Source: a virus. Taken from it: 64,000 nt of DNA. The position numbers and the translations under genes are program-made. Shown piece by piece: positions 16,783 through 23,982 of the stretch. The number at the start of each line of letters is the position of its first letter. Positions within the stretch are counted from its first letter, which is position 1. The stretch spans positions 1 through 64,000 of IMG/VR virus record IMGVR_UViG_3300032236_000552. One strand, given 5' to 3'. The notes under the pieces are model-generated. The model did no database searches, had not been told where the DNA came from, and saw only the letters and a list, made by a program, of their open reading frames with translations.

Positions 16783-18137
16783 TGGCTAAAACATACTCTG
16801 CTATTCAAACAGTGACTGCTGCTGGTGGTGAGTCTTTACTTACTATTTATAACATCCCACAAAATTACAACGACTTAAAAATTGTGCTGTCATTACGTGG
16901 TGGAACGGGTGTAAACTCTGTTCTCTACTTTAACGGTGTATCAACTAGTTTTACTGGACGCTATGTTGATGGTGTAGGTTCTGGTAGTGCAACTAGTGGT
17001 TCTCTTGCTAACTTTGTAGGAAATATAGAAAGCACAAGTCAAACTGCTAACACATTTTCTATTCATGAAGTTTATGTTCCTAACTATGCACAGGCTGTTG
17101 CTCACCCGTTTTTTGCAGACGCCGCAACCGAAAACGCAAGTTCTTCGGCTTACATGGATTTTGCTGCTGGTATTTGGAACCCAGGAACTTTTGCTGCCAT
17201 TAACTCTGTAGGTATTGGGTTAAGTTCTTCCACGTTTGTTGCTGGCTCTACAATGACCGTTTACGGTATAGGTTCAGGCGCTAAAGCAACTGGTGGAACT
17301 GTAGTAGGTTCTGGTAACTTCATGTATCACACATTTACTTCTTCGGGAGCATTTACTCCAACAGAACAAATCAAAAACGCCGAAGTTCTCCTTGTTGGCG
17401 GCGGAGGTGGAGGCGGAGGAGACATCGGTGGTGGAGGCGGTGCTGGTGGAGTGGCGTACTTCCCTAACCAAACTCTTACAGCAGGCACTACCTACTCGCT
17501 AACTGTAGGAGGTGGCGGTGCTGGTTCAGCAAGCAGCGTTAACCGAGGTTCAGTAGGAACAGACTCATACTTTGGCTCATTAGCCCACGCCCTTGGTGGA
17601 GGGTATGGCGGAGGTTACAACGGTAACGGTCAGGGTGGTCCAGGAAGCACAGGCGGTTCAGGTGGCGGTGCAGGAGCATCTATAGGAACTCTTGCATCTG
17701 CTTCAGGATTGCAACCATCATCAACTCCAGGTGGAGTTGGTTATGGAAACACTGGTGCTGGCTCTACAGGTTTTGGCTCTGGCGGTGGCGGAGGCGCTGG
17801 CGGTGCAGGAACAACTGCTTCTGGCGGTTCTGGCGGTGGCCTTGGTGGTACAGGTACTTCAGCATTCTCAAACTGGCATTACGCAACACAAACGGGCGTT
17901 AGTTATGGTGGAATCTACTACATCGCTGGTGGTGGAGGTGGAGGACAACAGTCTGGTGACACATACACTGGACAAGGCGGTAACGGTGGAGGAGGCCGTG
18001 GTGGTGCGTATCCTTCAACTGCTGCAATTGCAGGAACTACAAATACTGGCGGTGGCGGTGGCGGAGGCGGACAGACCATATCCACTGGTTTTGCTGGAGG
18101 CTCTGGCTTAATTATCGTTCGTTACCCAATTAACTAA
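16782..18137 (+). CDS. Adhesin-array member 6, glycine-rich tip
   Basis: 451 residues from the ATG at 16782, which overlaps the previous stop (CTAATGG). An open frame continues upstream to 16701 but only antisense-like Arg/Trp-rich sequence is added, so I reject the longer form. Shared module 1-170 (LLTIYNIPQNYNDLKIVLS ... MTVYGIGSG), joint GNFMYHTFTSSGAFTP, then the longest polyglycine runs in the set, ending GGSGLIIVRYPIN. Probable receptor-binding tip. Confidence 0.6.
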   Translation: MAKTYSAIQTVTAAGGESLLTIYNIPQNYNDLKIVLSLRGGTGVNSVLYFNGVSTSFTGRYVDGVGSGSATSGSLANFVGNIESTSQTANTFSIHEVYVPNYAQAVAHPFFADAATENASSSAYMDFAAGIWNPGTFAAINSVGIGLSSSTFVAGSTMTVYGIGSGAKATGGTVVGSGNFMYHTFTSSGAFTPTEQIKNAEVLLVGGGGGGGGDIGGGGGAGGVAYFPNQTLTAGTTYSLTVGGGGAGSASSVNRGSVGTDSYFGSLAHALGGGYGGGYNGNGQGGPGSTGGSGGGAGASIGTLASASGLQPSSTPGGVGYGNTGAGSTGFGSGGGGGAGGAGTTASGGSGGGLGGTGTSAFSNWHYATQTGVSYGGIYYIAGGGGGGQQSGDTYTGQGGNGGGGRGGAYPSTAAIAGTTNTGGGGGGGGQTISTGFAGGSGLIIVRYPIN

Positions 18138-18146
18138 GGAGACGCC

Positions 18147-18680
18147 ATGCGTGGAAGCAAAGTCCAGGGGCGTTTTAAGATTGACTACGAAGCCATCTCT
18201 ATGGATGAGGGAATCGTTGATGAACTTCGTGACCCAGTAGGTACCTCTGTATCATGGTGGCAATGGGACGATAACGCCTTAGCCGCAGATTACGACAACT
18301 GGGTAGACCCAATCTACGACGTATCCAACCAAGAGGCTGGCAAGGGCCGTCGTTGGAACGACCCCTTTGATGTGCCTGTCATTATGGCCCAGCAACTTCG
18401 TGGTACCAACATTATGAACGAGCGTGGTTTCTACACCGTAGATACTTTGCGCCTTGTAATTGCTGTAGCAGATGTAGCCCGTCTTCTTCCAGCACTGATA
18501 GACAACCCTAACGTCCACATTAAAGACCGTGTGGTATTCCAGGGTGAAGCCTTTGTTCCTACCCGTGTTTTACCACGTGGAAGGTATAAAGAGCGGTATT
18601 CTGTGGTGACTCTGGATTGCAACCAACTCAACCCCGAAGAGATGGTCAACGACCCACAGTTCCAATTCCTCACTAATTAG
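18147..18680 (+). CDS. Neck / head-tail connector protein
   Basis: 177 residues after an AAGGAG site. It is a mixed alpha/beta protein with a Trp-rich acidic segment (SVSWWQWDDNALAADYDNWVDPIYD) and the VHIKDRVVFQGEAFVPTRVLPRGR strand pair typical of head-closure (stopper) type proteins. It follows the adhesin array and precedes the charged micro-protein cluster and tail completion genes. The connector role is inferred from shape and position. Confidence 0.45.
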   Translation: MRGSKVQGRFKIDYEAISMDEGIVDELRDPVGTSVSWWQWDDNALAADYDNWVDPIYDVSNQEAGKGRRWNDPFDVPVIMAQQLRGTNIMNERGFYTVDTLRLVIAVADVARLLPALIDNPNVHIKDRVVFQGEAFVPTRVLPRGRYKERYSVVTLDCNQLNPEEMVNDPQFQFLTN

Positions 18681-18691
18681 AAAGGCTCCAC

Positions 18692-18880
18692 ATGACCGAC
18701 GAGACAACTCCTGTAGAAGATACAGTTACAGAAGAAGTAGAAACACCAGAAGTCGATGCGCCAGAAGTAGACGCAGAAGACGATGCAGACATCGACCTTG
18801 ATGACGAAGACCTCCTCGATGAGGACCTCTTTGACGAAGACTTCGATGACGAAGATTCAGAAGAAGACGACGAAGAATAA
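18692..18880 (+). CDS. Extremely acidic 62-residue protein
   Basis: More than half of the residues are Asp or Glu, with the C-terminal half nearly all acidic (DDADIDLDDEDLLDEDLFDE). Ribosome site AAAGG lies just upstream. It directly precedes a set of lysine-rich micro-proteins, so it could be a DNA mimic, a chaperone for the basic proteins, or a virion component neutralising them. Predicted disordered. No family recognised. Confidence 0.55.
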   Translation: MTDETTPVEDTVTEEVETPEVDAPEVDAEDDADIDLDDEDLLDEDLFDEDFDDEDSEEDDEE

Positions 18881-18892
18881 GAAAGGCTAAAA

Positions 18893-19075
18893 ATGCCAAA
18901 GACACCAATGCCTAAAAAGGGCAACGGCAAGGTAGAGAAGGTAATGAAGGAGTACTCTAAAGGTACCCTTCACACTGGAAAGAAAGGCCCAGGCAAAGGA
19001 CCTGTTGTAACAAAGAAGTCCCAAGCCGTGGCTATCGCTTTGTCTGAAGCAGGAAAGTCTAAGAAGAAAAAGTAA
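18893..19075 (+). CDS. Small basic protein, DUF6496-like
   Basis: 60 residues: VEKVMKEYSKGTLHTGKK, then KGPVVTKKSQAVAIALSEAGKSKKKK. This matches a small phage/bacterial family (DUF6496 type) with the core KVMxEYKxGTLHSG and KQAVAIALSEA. It ends in a lysine run, as several neighbours do. Function unknown; nucleic-acid binding is plausible from charge. Confidence 0.55.
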   Translation: MPKTPMPKKGNGKVEKVMKEYSKGTLHTGKKGPGKGPVVTKKSQAVAIALSEAGKSKKKK

Positions 19076-19076
19076 C

Positions 19077-19286
19077 GTGGCAAATTTTCTTACCCGCCTT
19101 AAACCAGCACCATTGAAATATCCCAATGGGGGAGGACTCGCAGCAATGGCTAAAAAAGCACCAGACTCTCAACGGTTAGAAGTTGAAGCGCTTAAGAAGA
19201 AGCATGAGGTAGAACTCGCTAAACTTCAAGAGAAGCACGCTGCTGCTAATAAACCAAAGGCACCTACAACAAAGGCGGTTAAGTAA
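19077..19286 (+). CDS. Small basic coiled-coil protein
   Basis: 69 residues from a GTG that follows the previous stop by one base. N-terminal FLTRLKPAPLKYPNGGGL, then a Lys/Glu helix (LEVEALKKKHEVELAKLQEKH) likely to form a coiled coil, then a Lys/Pro tail. An ATG at 19146 within the frame is a possible later start. No family recognised. Confidence 0.42.
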   Translation: MANFLTRLKPAPLKYPNGGGLAAMAKKAPDSQRLEVEALKKKHEVELAKLQEKHAAANKPKAPTTKAVK

Positions 19287-19589
19287 ATGGCATCTGAAGC
19301 ATGGCAAAAGAAGGCAGGAAAGAATCCGAAGGGTGGCCTTAACGAAAAGGGCCGCAAGTCCTACGAGAAGGCCAACCCTGGTTCTGACCTAAAGCCACCA
19401 GTTAAGAAGGGTGACAATCCTCGTCGTGCATCATTCCTTGCACGTATGGGTAACATGCCTGGACCAGAGCGTAAACCTAACGGCGAACCTACTCGTCTTT
19501 TGCTTTCTCTACAAGCATGGGGCGCATCTTCTAAAGCAGATGCTAAGAAGAAAGCCGCTGCTATGTCTAAGAAAAAGAAGACTAAGTAA
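19287..19589 (+). CDS. Small basic protein, DUF6321-like
   Basis: 100 residues beginning right after the previous stop. The sequence AWQKKAGKNPKGGLNEKGRKSYE, then DNPRRASFLARMGNMPGPER and LLSLQAWGASSKADAKKKA belongs to a widespread phage family (DUF6321 type) of unknown role. It ends MSKKKKTK. Probably nucleic-acid associated given its charge and its neighbours. Confidence 0.55.
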   Translation: MASEAWQKKAGKNPKGGLNEKGRKSYEKANPGSDLKPPVKKGDNPRRASFLARMGNMPGPERKPNGEPTRLLLSLQAWGASSKADAKKKAAAMSKKKKTK

Positions 19590-19780
19590 TGGCAAAGAAG
19601 ATTAAGGCTGATGGAGAAATCCATACAGTAAAGAAGAATAAAAAGGGAGACGTTATTGTCGACCACCCTGGTAACAAAGGCCCATGGGACAAGATTAATT
19701 TGACCAAGAAGGCTGGAGCCAAGACTCTTCAGCAAGGTGTGAAAGCCGTAAAGAAGTATCATCGGACGACAGGAAAGTAA
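19589..19780 (+). CDS. Small basic protein, unknown
   Basis: 63 residues, starting at TAATGG. Lysine-rich, with a conserved-looking core VDHPGNKGPWDKINLTKKAG and a C-terminal helix TLQQGVKAVKKYHRTTGK. No Cys and no signal peptide. It continues the one-base-overlap chain of the cluster, so it is very likely translated. Confidence 0.45.
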   Translation: MAKKIKADGEIHTVKKNKKGDVIVDHPGNKGPWDKINLTKKAGAKTLQQGVKAVKKYHRTTGK

Positions 19781-19945
19781 ATGGCAAGTAAGCCAGTATG
19801 GGAAAAAAAGAACCCAAAGAAGAAGTCAACACCTTTGTCCTCTGGGGCAAAGAGTGCTGCTAAAGCCCGTGCTGAAAAGGCAGGGCGCCCGTACCCAAAC
19901 GCTGTAGATAACATCTGGGCGTCCCGACAATCGAAAGGAAAGTAG
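19781..19945 (+). CDS. Small basic protein, AGRPYPN family
   Basis: 54 residues, immediately after the previous stop. The core GAKSAAKARAEKAGRPYPNAVDNIWA is a recurrent small phage motif (AGRPYPNxVDN). The N-terminus is VWEKKNPKKKS. Function unknown. Its place in an unbroken chain of basic micro-genes supports it. Confidence 0.5.
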   Translation: MASKPVWEKKNPKKKSTPLSSGAKSAAKARAEKAGRPYPNAVDNIWASRQSKGK

Positions 19946-19946
19946 C

Positions 19947-20033
19947 ATGTGCAAATCATGTGGATGTGGCTGTTCCAAGCCTAATTGCAAGGGCGCTTGC
20001 AAGAAGAAGCCTTCTACTAAGAAGGGCAAATAA
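19947..20033 (+). CDS. 28-residue Cys/Lys micro-protein, metallothionein-like
   Basis: MCKSCGCGCSKPNCKGACKK followed by a Lys tail: six Cys in the first 18 residues, spaced as C-x2-C-x-C-x-C-x4-C-x3-C, then eight charged or small residues. The spacing would bind zinc or another metal in a thiolate cluster. It starts two bases after the previous stop and its stop overlaps the next ATG (TAATGA), so it is set in the operon chain like a real gene. Confidence 0.5.
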   Translation: MCKSCGCGCSKPNCKGACKKKPSTKKGK

Positions 20034-20215
20034 TGAAGAAGACATCTGATAAAGCACAAGATGCGAAGGTCATGAAGAACATGACCCCAGCACAAATGGC
20101 TGAGTTCAAAAAGAAAGATAAGAAGATGGACAAGGATAAAACCTTGAGCCGTGCTGAGGACACCAAGAAAGATAAGGCCTTAGCAAAGAAGATTAAAGAC
20201 AAGAAAAAGAAGTAA
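20033..20215 (+). CDS. Very basic helical protein, 60 residues
   Basis: Almost half of the residues are Lys. One long helix is expected (MTPAQMAEFKKKDKKMDKDK, then TKKDKALAKKIKDKKKK). The segment MTPAQMAEFKKKDKK recalls small phage proteins that coat nucleic acid, but I do not recognise a named family. It is the last gene before a clear terminator. Confidence 0.45.
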   Translation: MKKTSDKAQDAKVMKNMTPAQMAEFKKKDKKMDKDKTLSRAEDTKKDKALAKKIKDKKKK

Positions 20216-20222
20216 CATTTTA

Positions 20223-20246
20223 GGGCCTGGAGACAGGCCCTTTTTT
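20223..20246 (+). terminator. Rho-independent terminator closing the micro-protein cluster
   Basis: A perfect 7-bp GC-rich stem (GGGCCTG / CAGGCCC) with a GAGA tetraloop is followed by six T. It ends transcription of the connector and charged-protein unit. Confidence 0.9.
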
Positions 20247-20247
20247 G

Positions 20248-20253
20248 TACTCT
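20248..20253 (+). promoter_or_regulatory. -10-like box TACTCT before the HNH gene
   Basis: TACTCT lies 6 nt before the ATG at 20260 and directly after the terminator T-run. No Shine-Dalgarno sequence precedes the ATG, so a leaderless transcript is likely. Confidence 0.35.
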
Positions 20254-20259
20254 TTTCTT

Positions 20260-20643
20260 ATGGGTACTTGGGTTCATAGGCTGTCTGAAGTTGACGCAGA
20301 AACCCGCTCTGCCATCTGCTCCGAGTGTGGGCCAGTGTCTTTACGTGCGATTGGCTACAGCAAAAAGGGCAACAAAATGTGGAGATGTAAAAAGGCTAGG
20401 GTTATAGAAAAAAAGAACCGTGAAAGGCCTTGGTCTTTGTTTAGAGGTGAGGTTTGTGAACGATGCGGGTTTGTACCTGAGCATATCTCCCAACTTGATG
20501 TTGACCATAAGGATGGAAATAAATCCAACAACGACCCTTCCAACCTCCAAACGCTTTGTGCAAATTGCCATAGATTAAAAACCTATCAAAATAGAGACTG
20601 GGAAAACAAAGTTCTTTTAGTTAACCCTTTAGAAACCCCATAA
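20260..20643 (+). CDS. Free-standing HNH endonuclease
   Basis: 127 residues from the ATG at 20260; an upstream TTG at 20245 would lie inside the terminator T-run and is rejected. Two Cys pairs (CSEC near 24; CERC near 67) and the core LDVDHKDGNKSNNDPSNLQTLCANCHRLKT (HNH with C-x2-C) define an HNH nuclease with zinc-binding Cys. It is typical of selfish homing endonucleases. It has its own putative leaderless promoter and sits between the connector cluster and tail completion genes, consistent with a later insertion. Confidence 0.82.
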   Translation: MGTWVHRLSEVDAETRSAICSECGPVSLRAIGYSKKGNKMWRCKKARVIEKKNRERPWSLFRGEVCERCGFVPEHISQLDVDHKDGNKSNNDPSNLQTLCANCHRLKTYQNRDWENKVLLVNPLETP

Positions 20644-20725
20644 GTTCTTTATCCTTAGCAGTATCGGGAAGTCGTGCGACTCCTGTGTAGTACCCACTAC
20701 CTGCGCTTTATAAGGGGATTTAATC

Positions 20726-20764
20726 ATGCTGCTTACGCCTACCCAATTGGTGGCTATCGTATGA
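20726..20764 (+). CDS. Possible 12-residue leader peptide or gene remnant
   Basis: MLLTPTQLVAIV, with an AAGGGG ribosome site 8-9 nt upstream; its TGA overlaps the ATG of the next gene (ATGA). The next gene lacks a good site of its own, so translation of this mini-ORF may deliver ribosomes to it. The peptide also reads like the first residues of a connector protein, so it could be the stub left beside the HNH gene. Confidence 0.3.
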   Translation: MLLTPTQLVAIV

Positions 20765-21078
20765 AAGAAATCCACGCATTCAAAAGCGCATTACACCAAG
20801 CCAGCCATGAAACAACTCGGCTGATGTCTGCCCAATTACGAACCGAAGCCAAAGCAAGTGGATGGCCTCATCACGTCGTTCGCAACATGGGCGTTACCTA
20901 CGGACCTAATGGCTTTGAAGCCCACGTCCATGATGCTCATAAGGCAGAGGCAGAAGACCTTGAGTACGGCACTCCTAGCCAACGTCCTACGGCTGCAGTT
21001 CGCCGTTTTGCTAACCGCACTAAAGAAGCCGAAGACTTCCTCGTTGGACGTATGTCCAAGATGTTGGGTGACCTATGA
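20761..21078 (+). CDS. Tail completion protein, HK97 gp10-like
   Basis: 105 residues from ATG 20761. The same frame is open back to 20674, but that stretch lacks a ribosome site and reads unlike phage protein. The helical N-terminus (FKSALHQASHETTRLMSAQLRTEA) and the motif DLEYGTPSQRPTAAVRRFANR match the gp10/minor tail completion family, where LEYGT and RPT mark the conserved core. It lies just before the terminator and sheath genes and overlaps the next start by 4 nt. Confidence 0.62.
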   Translation: MKEIHAFKSALHQASHETTRLMSAQLRTEAKASGWPHHVVRNMGVTYGPNGFEAHVHDAHKAEAEDLEYGTPSQRPTAAVRRFANRTKEAEDFLVGRMSKMLGDL

Positions 21079-21764
21079 CCTTCCTGCTTTCTGAAGATAA
21101 CGCTATTCGTGACCTCATGAAGGGCATGGTCGTTACTGACCAAAAGTCCAACTCTGCTGGTCCAACAACCCGTAATGTCAGCGTGTATTTTGGTCAACCT
21201 GACCAGGAAATCCGTGCACAGGCATACCCATATATCACTATTGACATGATTGATATTGCTGAAGATTTTGCCCGCTCAATGCGTGGAATGGTAAAGCCAA
21301 TGTACATGTCAGACCCAACCAATATGGTTGAGGCTACCAATACTGACCCTGCCGTTCCTTATGACCCAACAACAAATGACTGGTCTATTCACTGGCCTAT
21401 CCCAGTGAATATCGATTACCAGATAACCACATACGCTCGTCAACCACGGCATGACCGTGAGATTTTGGCGCAGATTATGTACACAAAGATTCCACTACGG
21501 TTCGCCATATTGGAACCAGACGACAACACCGTTCGTCGTTTGGATGTTCTGGATATCTCCAAGCGAGATGTGACAGAGCAAGGAAAGCGTTTATTCGTAA
21601 ATGCTTTCACTGTGCGTGTCTCAAGTGAGATAGCACCAGAAACCTACAACAATGTTTACAAGGCGTTGGAACTTACGGTCTCAGGCACAGAAGGAACATT
21701 CGTACAAGGAAGTACGTCTTATCCATTTACTGCCGTTGATACGTTTACTAAATCGGCACAATAA
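21075..21764 (+). CDS. Tail/sheath terminator candidate
   Basis: 229 residues. An alpha/beta protein with a central VNIDYQITTYARQPRHDREILAQIMYTKIP, the pattern of tail terminator proteins: a Y-x-I strand, then a helix with an Asp/Arg pair for neighbouring subunit contacts. The position directly before the sheath gene supports this. A long loop (SDPTNMVEATNTDPAVPYDPTTNDW) is inserted before the core. Confidence 0.5.
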   Translation: MTFLLSEDNAIRDLMKGMVVTDQKSNSAGPTTRNVSVYFGQPDQEIRAQAYPYITIDMIDIAEDFARSMRGMVKPMYMSDPTNMVEATNTDPAVPYDPTTNDWSIHWPIPVNIDYQITTYARQPRHDREILAQIMYTKIPLRFAILEPDDNTVRRLDVLDISKRDVTEQGKRLFVNAFTVRVSSEIAPETYNNVYKALELTVSGTEGTFVQGSTSYPFTAVDTFTKSAQ

Positions 21765-21795
21765 GGAACCTCTACCCCACTAGTTAGGAGAAGAA

Positions 21796-23322
21796 ATGGC
21801 ATATAGCCGTCCAGGTGTTTACATTACCGAACGCCTACTACCACCAGTACTTCCTAATGGTGTGTCAGCAAACGCCGCAGGCGCAGTTGTCGCTCCATTT
21901 GCACAAGGCCCAGAAGCCGTAACTCTCGTCCAATCATGGTACGAGTTCACCAAGAACTTTGGTGGTTACAACGCTGCTTTCCCAGCAACCTTCCAGGTCG
22001 CTCAATTCTTTAGCAACGGTGGACGTGAACTCTACGTCAAGCGCTTGCTACACACCGATGCTGTTGCAGCATCAGTCAACCTCGTCACCTCTTCAAGCGC
22101 TACAGTTGCTACTGTAACCTCAAAGAACGCTGGCGCAGATGGCAACAAGTTGTACGTTGTACTTTCTGCAGGAACAGTCTCAGGAACCTACACCCTTACC
22201 CTTTACAAGGATTCAGGCGTTGTAGATACCTTCAGCCCATCTGTAACAGGAACAGGCGATGACATCCTTCTTGAGCGCTATGAGAACATCGTATTTGGCG
22301 ACCCAACCTCAAGTGACTTTGCTGAAACAGTAATCAACACTGTTTCTCCAAACATCGCTATCAGCAACTCTGCTACAGGTACACCTGTACTCACAAACCC
22401 ATACCCACTATCAAGTGGTAACGATGGAACAGCAACCGTTGCTGCTGACTACACCGCTTACAAGGGCGGAAGCGCTTCAGTATTTGAAGACTTCTCAACC
22501 TTCACACGCCCATTGGTCGTGTTCTTGCCAGCAGTCCAATCACTTGGTTCTGGTATCGCAGGTGTTTACAACGCTGCTATCTCATGGGCAGAAGCAAACA
22601 ACGGCTTCGTTGTTGCTGAAACTCCAAAGGGACAAACAGTTGCAAACGCACTTACTTACTCAGCAAGCCTAACTTCTTCTAGCAACGCTGCTGTGTACTA
22701 CCCATGGACCTACATTGCAGACCCAATTGGTCGTGGCACAGGCGCTCTCCGTTTGATTGGACCTTCTGGTGCAGTCGTCGGTCTCTACCTTGCAACAGAC
22801 TCAAGCCGTGGTGTCTTCAAGGCTCCAGCAGGTATCGGTGCAACTGTCTCAAACGTTGTATCAATTGAAAAGGCATTTACTTCTGCTGACCTTGACGCAA
22901 TGAACTCAAGCAACGCACCTGTAAACCCACTTCGCCAAATTCCTGGTGCTGGTCTTTCTGTCATGGGTGCTCGCACACTCAAGCAAGATGGCACAGCAAA
23001 CAAGTATGTAAATATGCGTCGTTCGCTTATCTACATCAACAAGCAACTGAACAACCTTACTCAGTTTGCAATTTTTGAGAATAACGATGAGGCGTTGTGG
23101 GCACGTATCCGCACTGCTCTTGCTGTGTTCTTGAACGAATACCGAAGCCAAGGTGGTCTTCGTGGAGCAACTGCTTCTCAGGCGTACTTCATCAAGTGCG
23201 ACGGAGAAAACAACACTGCTGCATCAATCGCCAACGGTGAGGTCCATATTCAAGTCGGTGTGGCTTTGCAGTATCCTGCTGAGTTCATCGTCATTGACCT
23301 AAGTCAAAAGACTTTGGTCTAA
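21796..23322 (+). CDS. Contractile tail sheath protein
   Basis: 508 residues after a TAGGAGAAG site. The N-terminus SRPGVYITERLLPP is the sheath signature, followed by a variable domain (about 90-260) and a C-terminal domain with RGVFKAPAGIGATV, PLRQIPGAGLSVMGARTL, YVNMRRSLIYINKQL and an end strand ALQYPAEFIVIDLSQ. It polymerises around the tube and contracts on infection. It is the key evidence that this phage is a myovirus. Confidence 0.95.
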   Translation: MAYSRPGVYITERLLPPVLPNGVSANAAGAVVAPFAQGPEAVTLVQSWYEFTKNFGGYNAAFPATFQVAQFFSNGGRELYVKRLLHTDAVAASVNLVTSSSATVATVTSKNAGADGNKLYVVLSAGTVSGTYTLTLYKDSGVVDTFSPSVTGTGDDILLERYENIVFGDPTSSDFAETVINTVSPNIAISNSATGTPVLTNPYPLSSGNDGTATVAADYTAYKGGSASVFEDFSTFTRPLVVFLPAVQSLGSGIAGVYNAAISWAEANNGFVVAETPKGQTVANALTYSASLTSSSNAAVYYPWTYIADPIGRGTGALRLIGPSGAVVGLYLATDSSRGVFKAPAGIGATVSNVVSIEKAFTSADLDAMNSSNAPVNPLRQIPGAGLSVMGARTLKQDGTANKYVNMRRSLIYINKQLNNLTQFAIFENNDEALWARIRTALAVFLNEYRSQGGLRGATASQAYFIKCDGENNTAASIANGEVHIQVGVALQYPAEFIVIDLSQKTLV

Positions 23323-23344
23323 GGCCGAAGGAGAAAGATAAACA

Positions 23345-23965
23345 ATGGCAACAATCAAAAATCCTCGCTCAACGTTAGCCACAGACCCAGTACGTAACTT
23401 TCGGTTCTTGGTAACGTTCCAGCCACAAGACACCTCAAATAACCTTTTGGGTAAGGTGACTATCCCTATGGGCTTTACTTCGGTATCAGGATTGTCTGTA
23501 ACCACAGACTCTATTCCTTACCGTGAAGGTGGCTACAACACGACTGTTCACCAGATTCCTGGTCAAACGTCGTTCACCCCACTTACCTTGCAACGTGGAG
23601 TAATCCTCGGAAGCAAGCAGAACTGGGATTGGATGAAGCAGTTGTTCGCAACAATCCAAGGAACTTCAAACCTAGACCCAGGTAAGAACTTCCGTTGCGA
23701 TATCGAAATCGCTGTTCTCAACCACCCAGTCCCATCTTCAGTAGCAGATGCCGTTCAAACAAGCGGCACAACATCAAATGATGAAGTAGCAATGCGTTTT
23801 AAGGTTTTCAACGCATGGCCTACAACTGTTGCGTACTCTGACCTCAATGCTGGAGACAACGCTCTCTACGTTGAGCAAATGACCCTAGTACACGAAGGCT
23901 TTGACCTAAACTGGGGCGAGTACAAAGATAGCAAGTTCACTTCAGCAGCAAACTTCACCGACTAA
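23345..23965 (+). CDS. Tail tube protein, T4 gp19 family
   Basis: 206 residues after AAGGAGAAAG. The pattern DPVRNFRFLVTFQP, then GFTSVSGLSVTTDSIPYREGG, then LTLQRGVILGSKQNWDWMKQ and YVEQMTLVHEGFDL is diagnostic of gp19-like tubes. It forms the inner tail tube, directly downstream of the sheath gene as in most contractile phages. Confidence 0.94.
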   Translation: MATIKNPRSTLATDPVRNFRFLVTFQPQDTSNNLLGKVTIPMGFTSVSGLSVTTDSIPYREGGYNTTVHQIPGQTSFTPLTLQRGVILGSKQNWDWMKQLFATIQGTSNLDPGKNFRCDIEIAVLNHPVPSSVADAVQTSGTTSNDEVAMRFKVFNAWPTTVAYSDLNAGDNALYVEQMTLVHEGFDLNWGEYKDSKFTSAANFTD

Positions 23966-23982
23966 TTAACTAAAGGAATAAC

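Noticed and set aside
20245-20259. Earlier TTG start for the HNH gene
   Set aside because: It would begin within the T-run of the terminator, so it could hardly be transcribed.
20674-20760. Longer start for the gp10-like gene
   Set aside because: The extra stretch lacks a ribosome site and does not resemble the family; ATG 20761 fits the family length.
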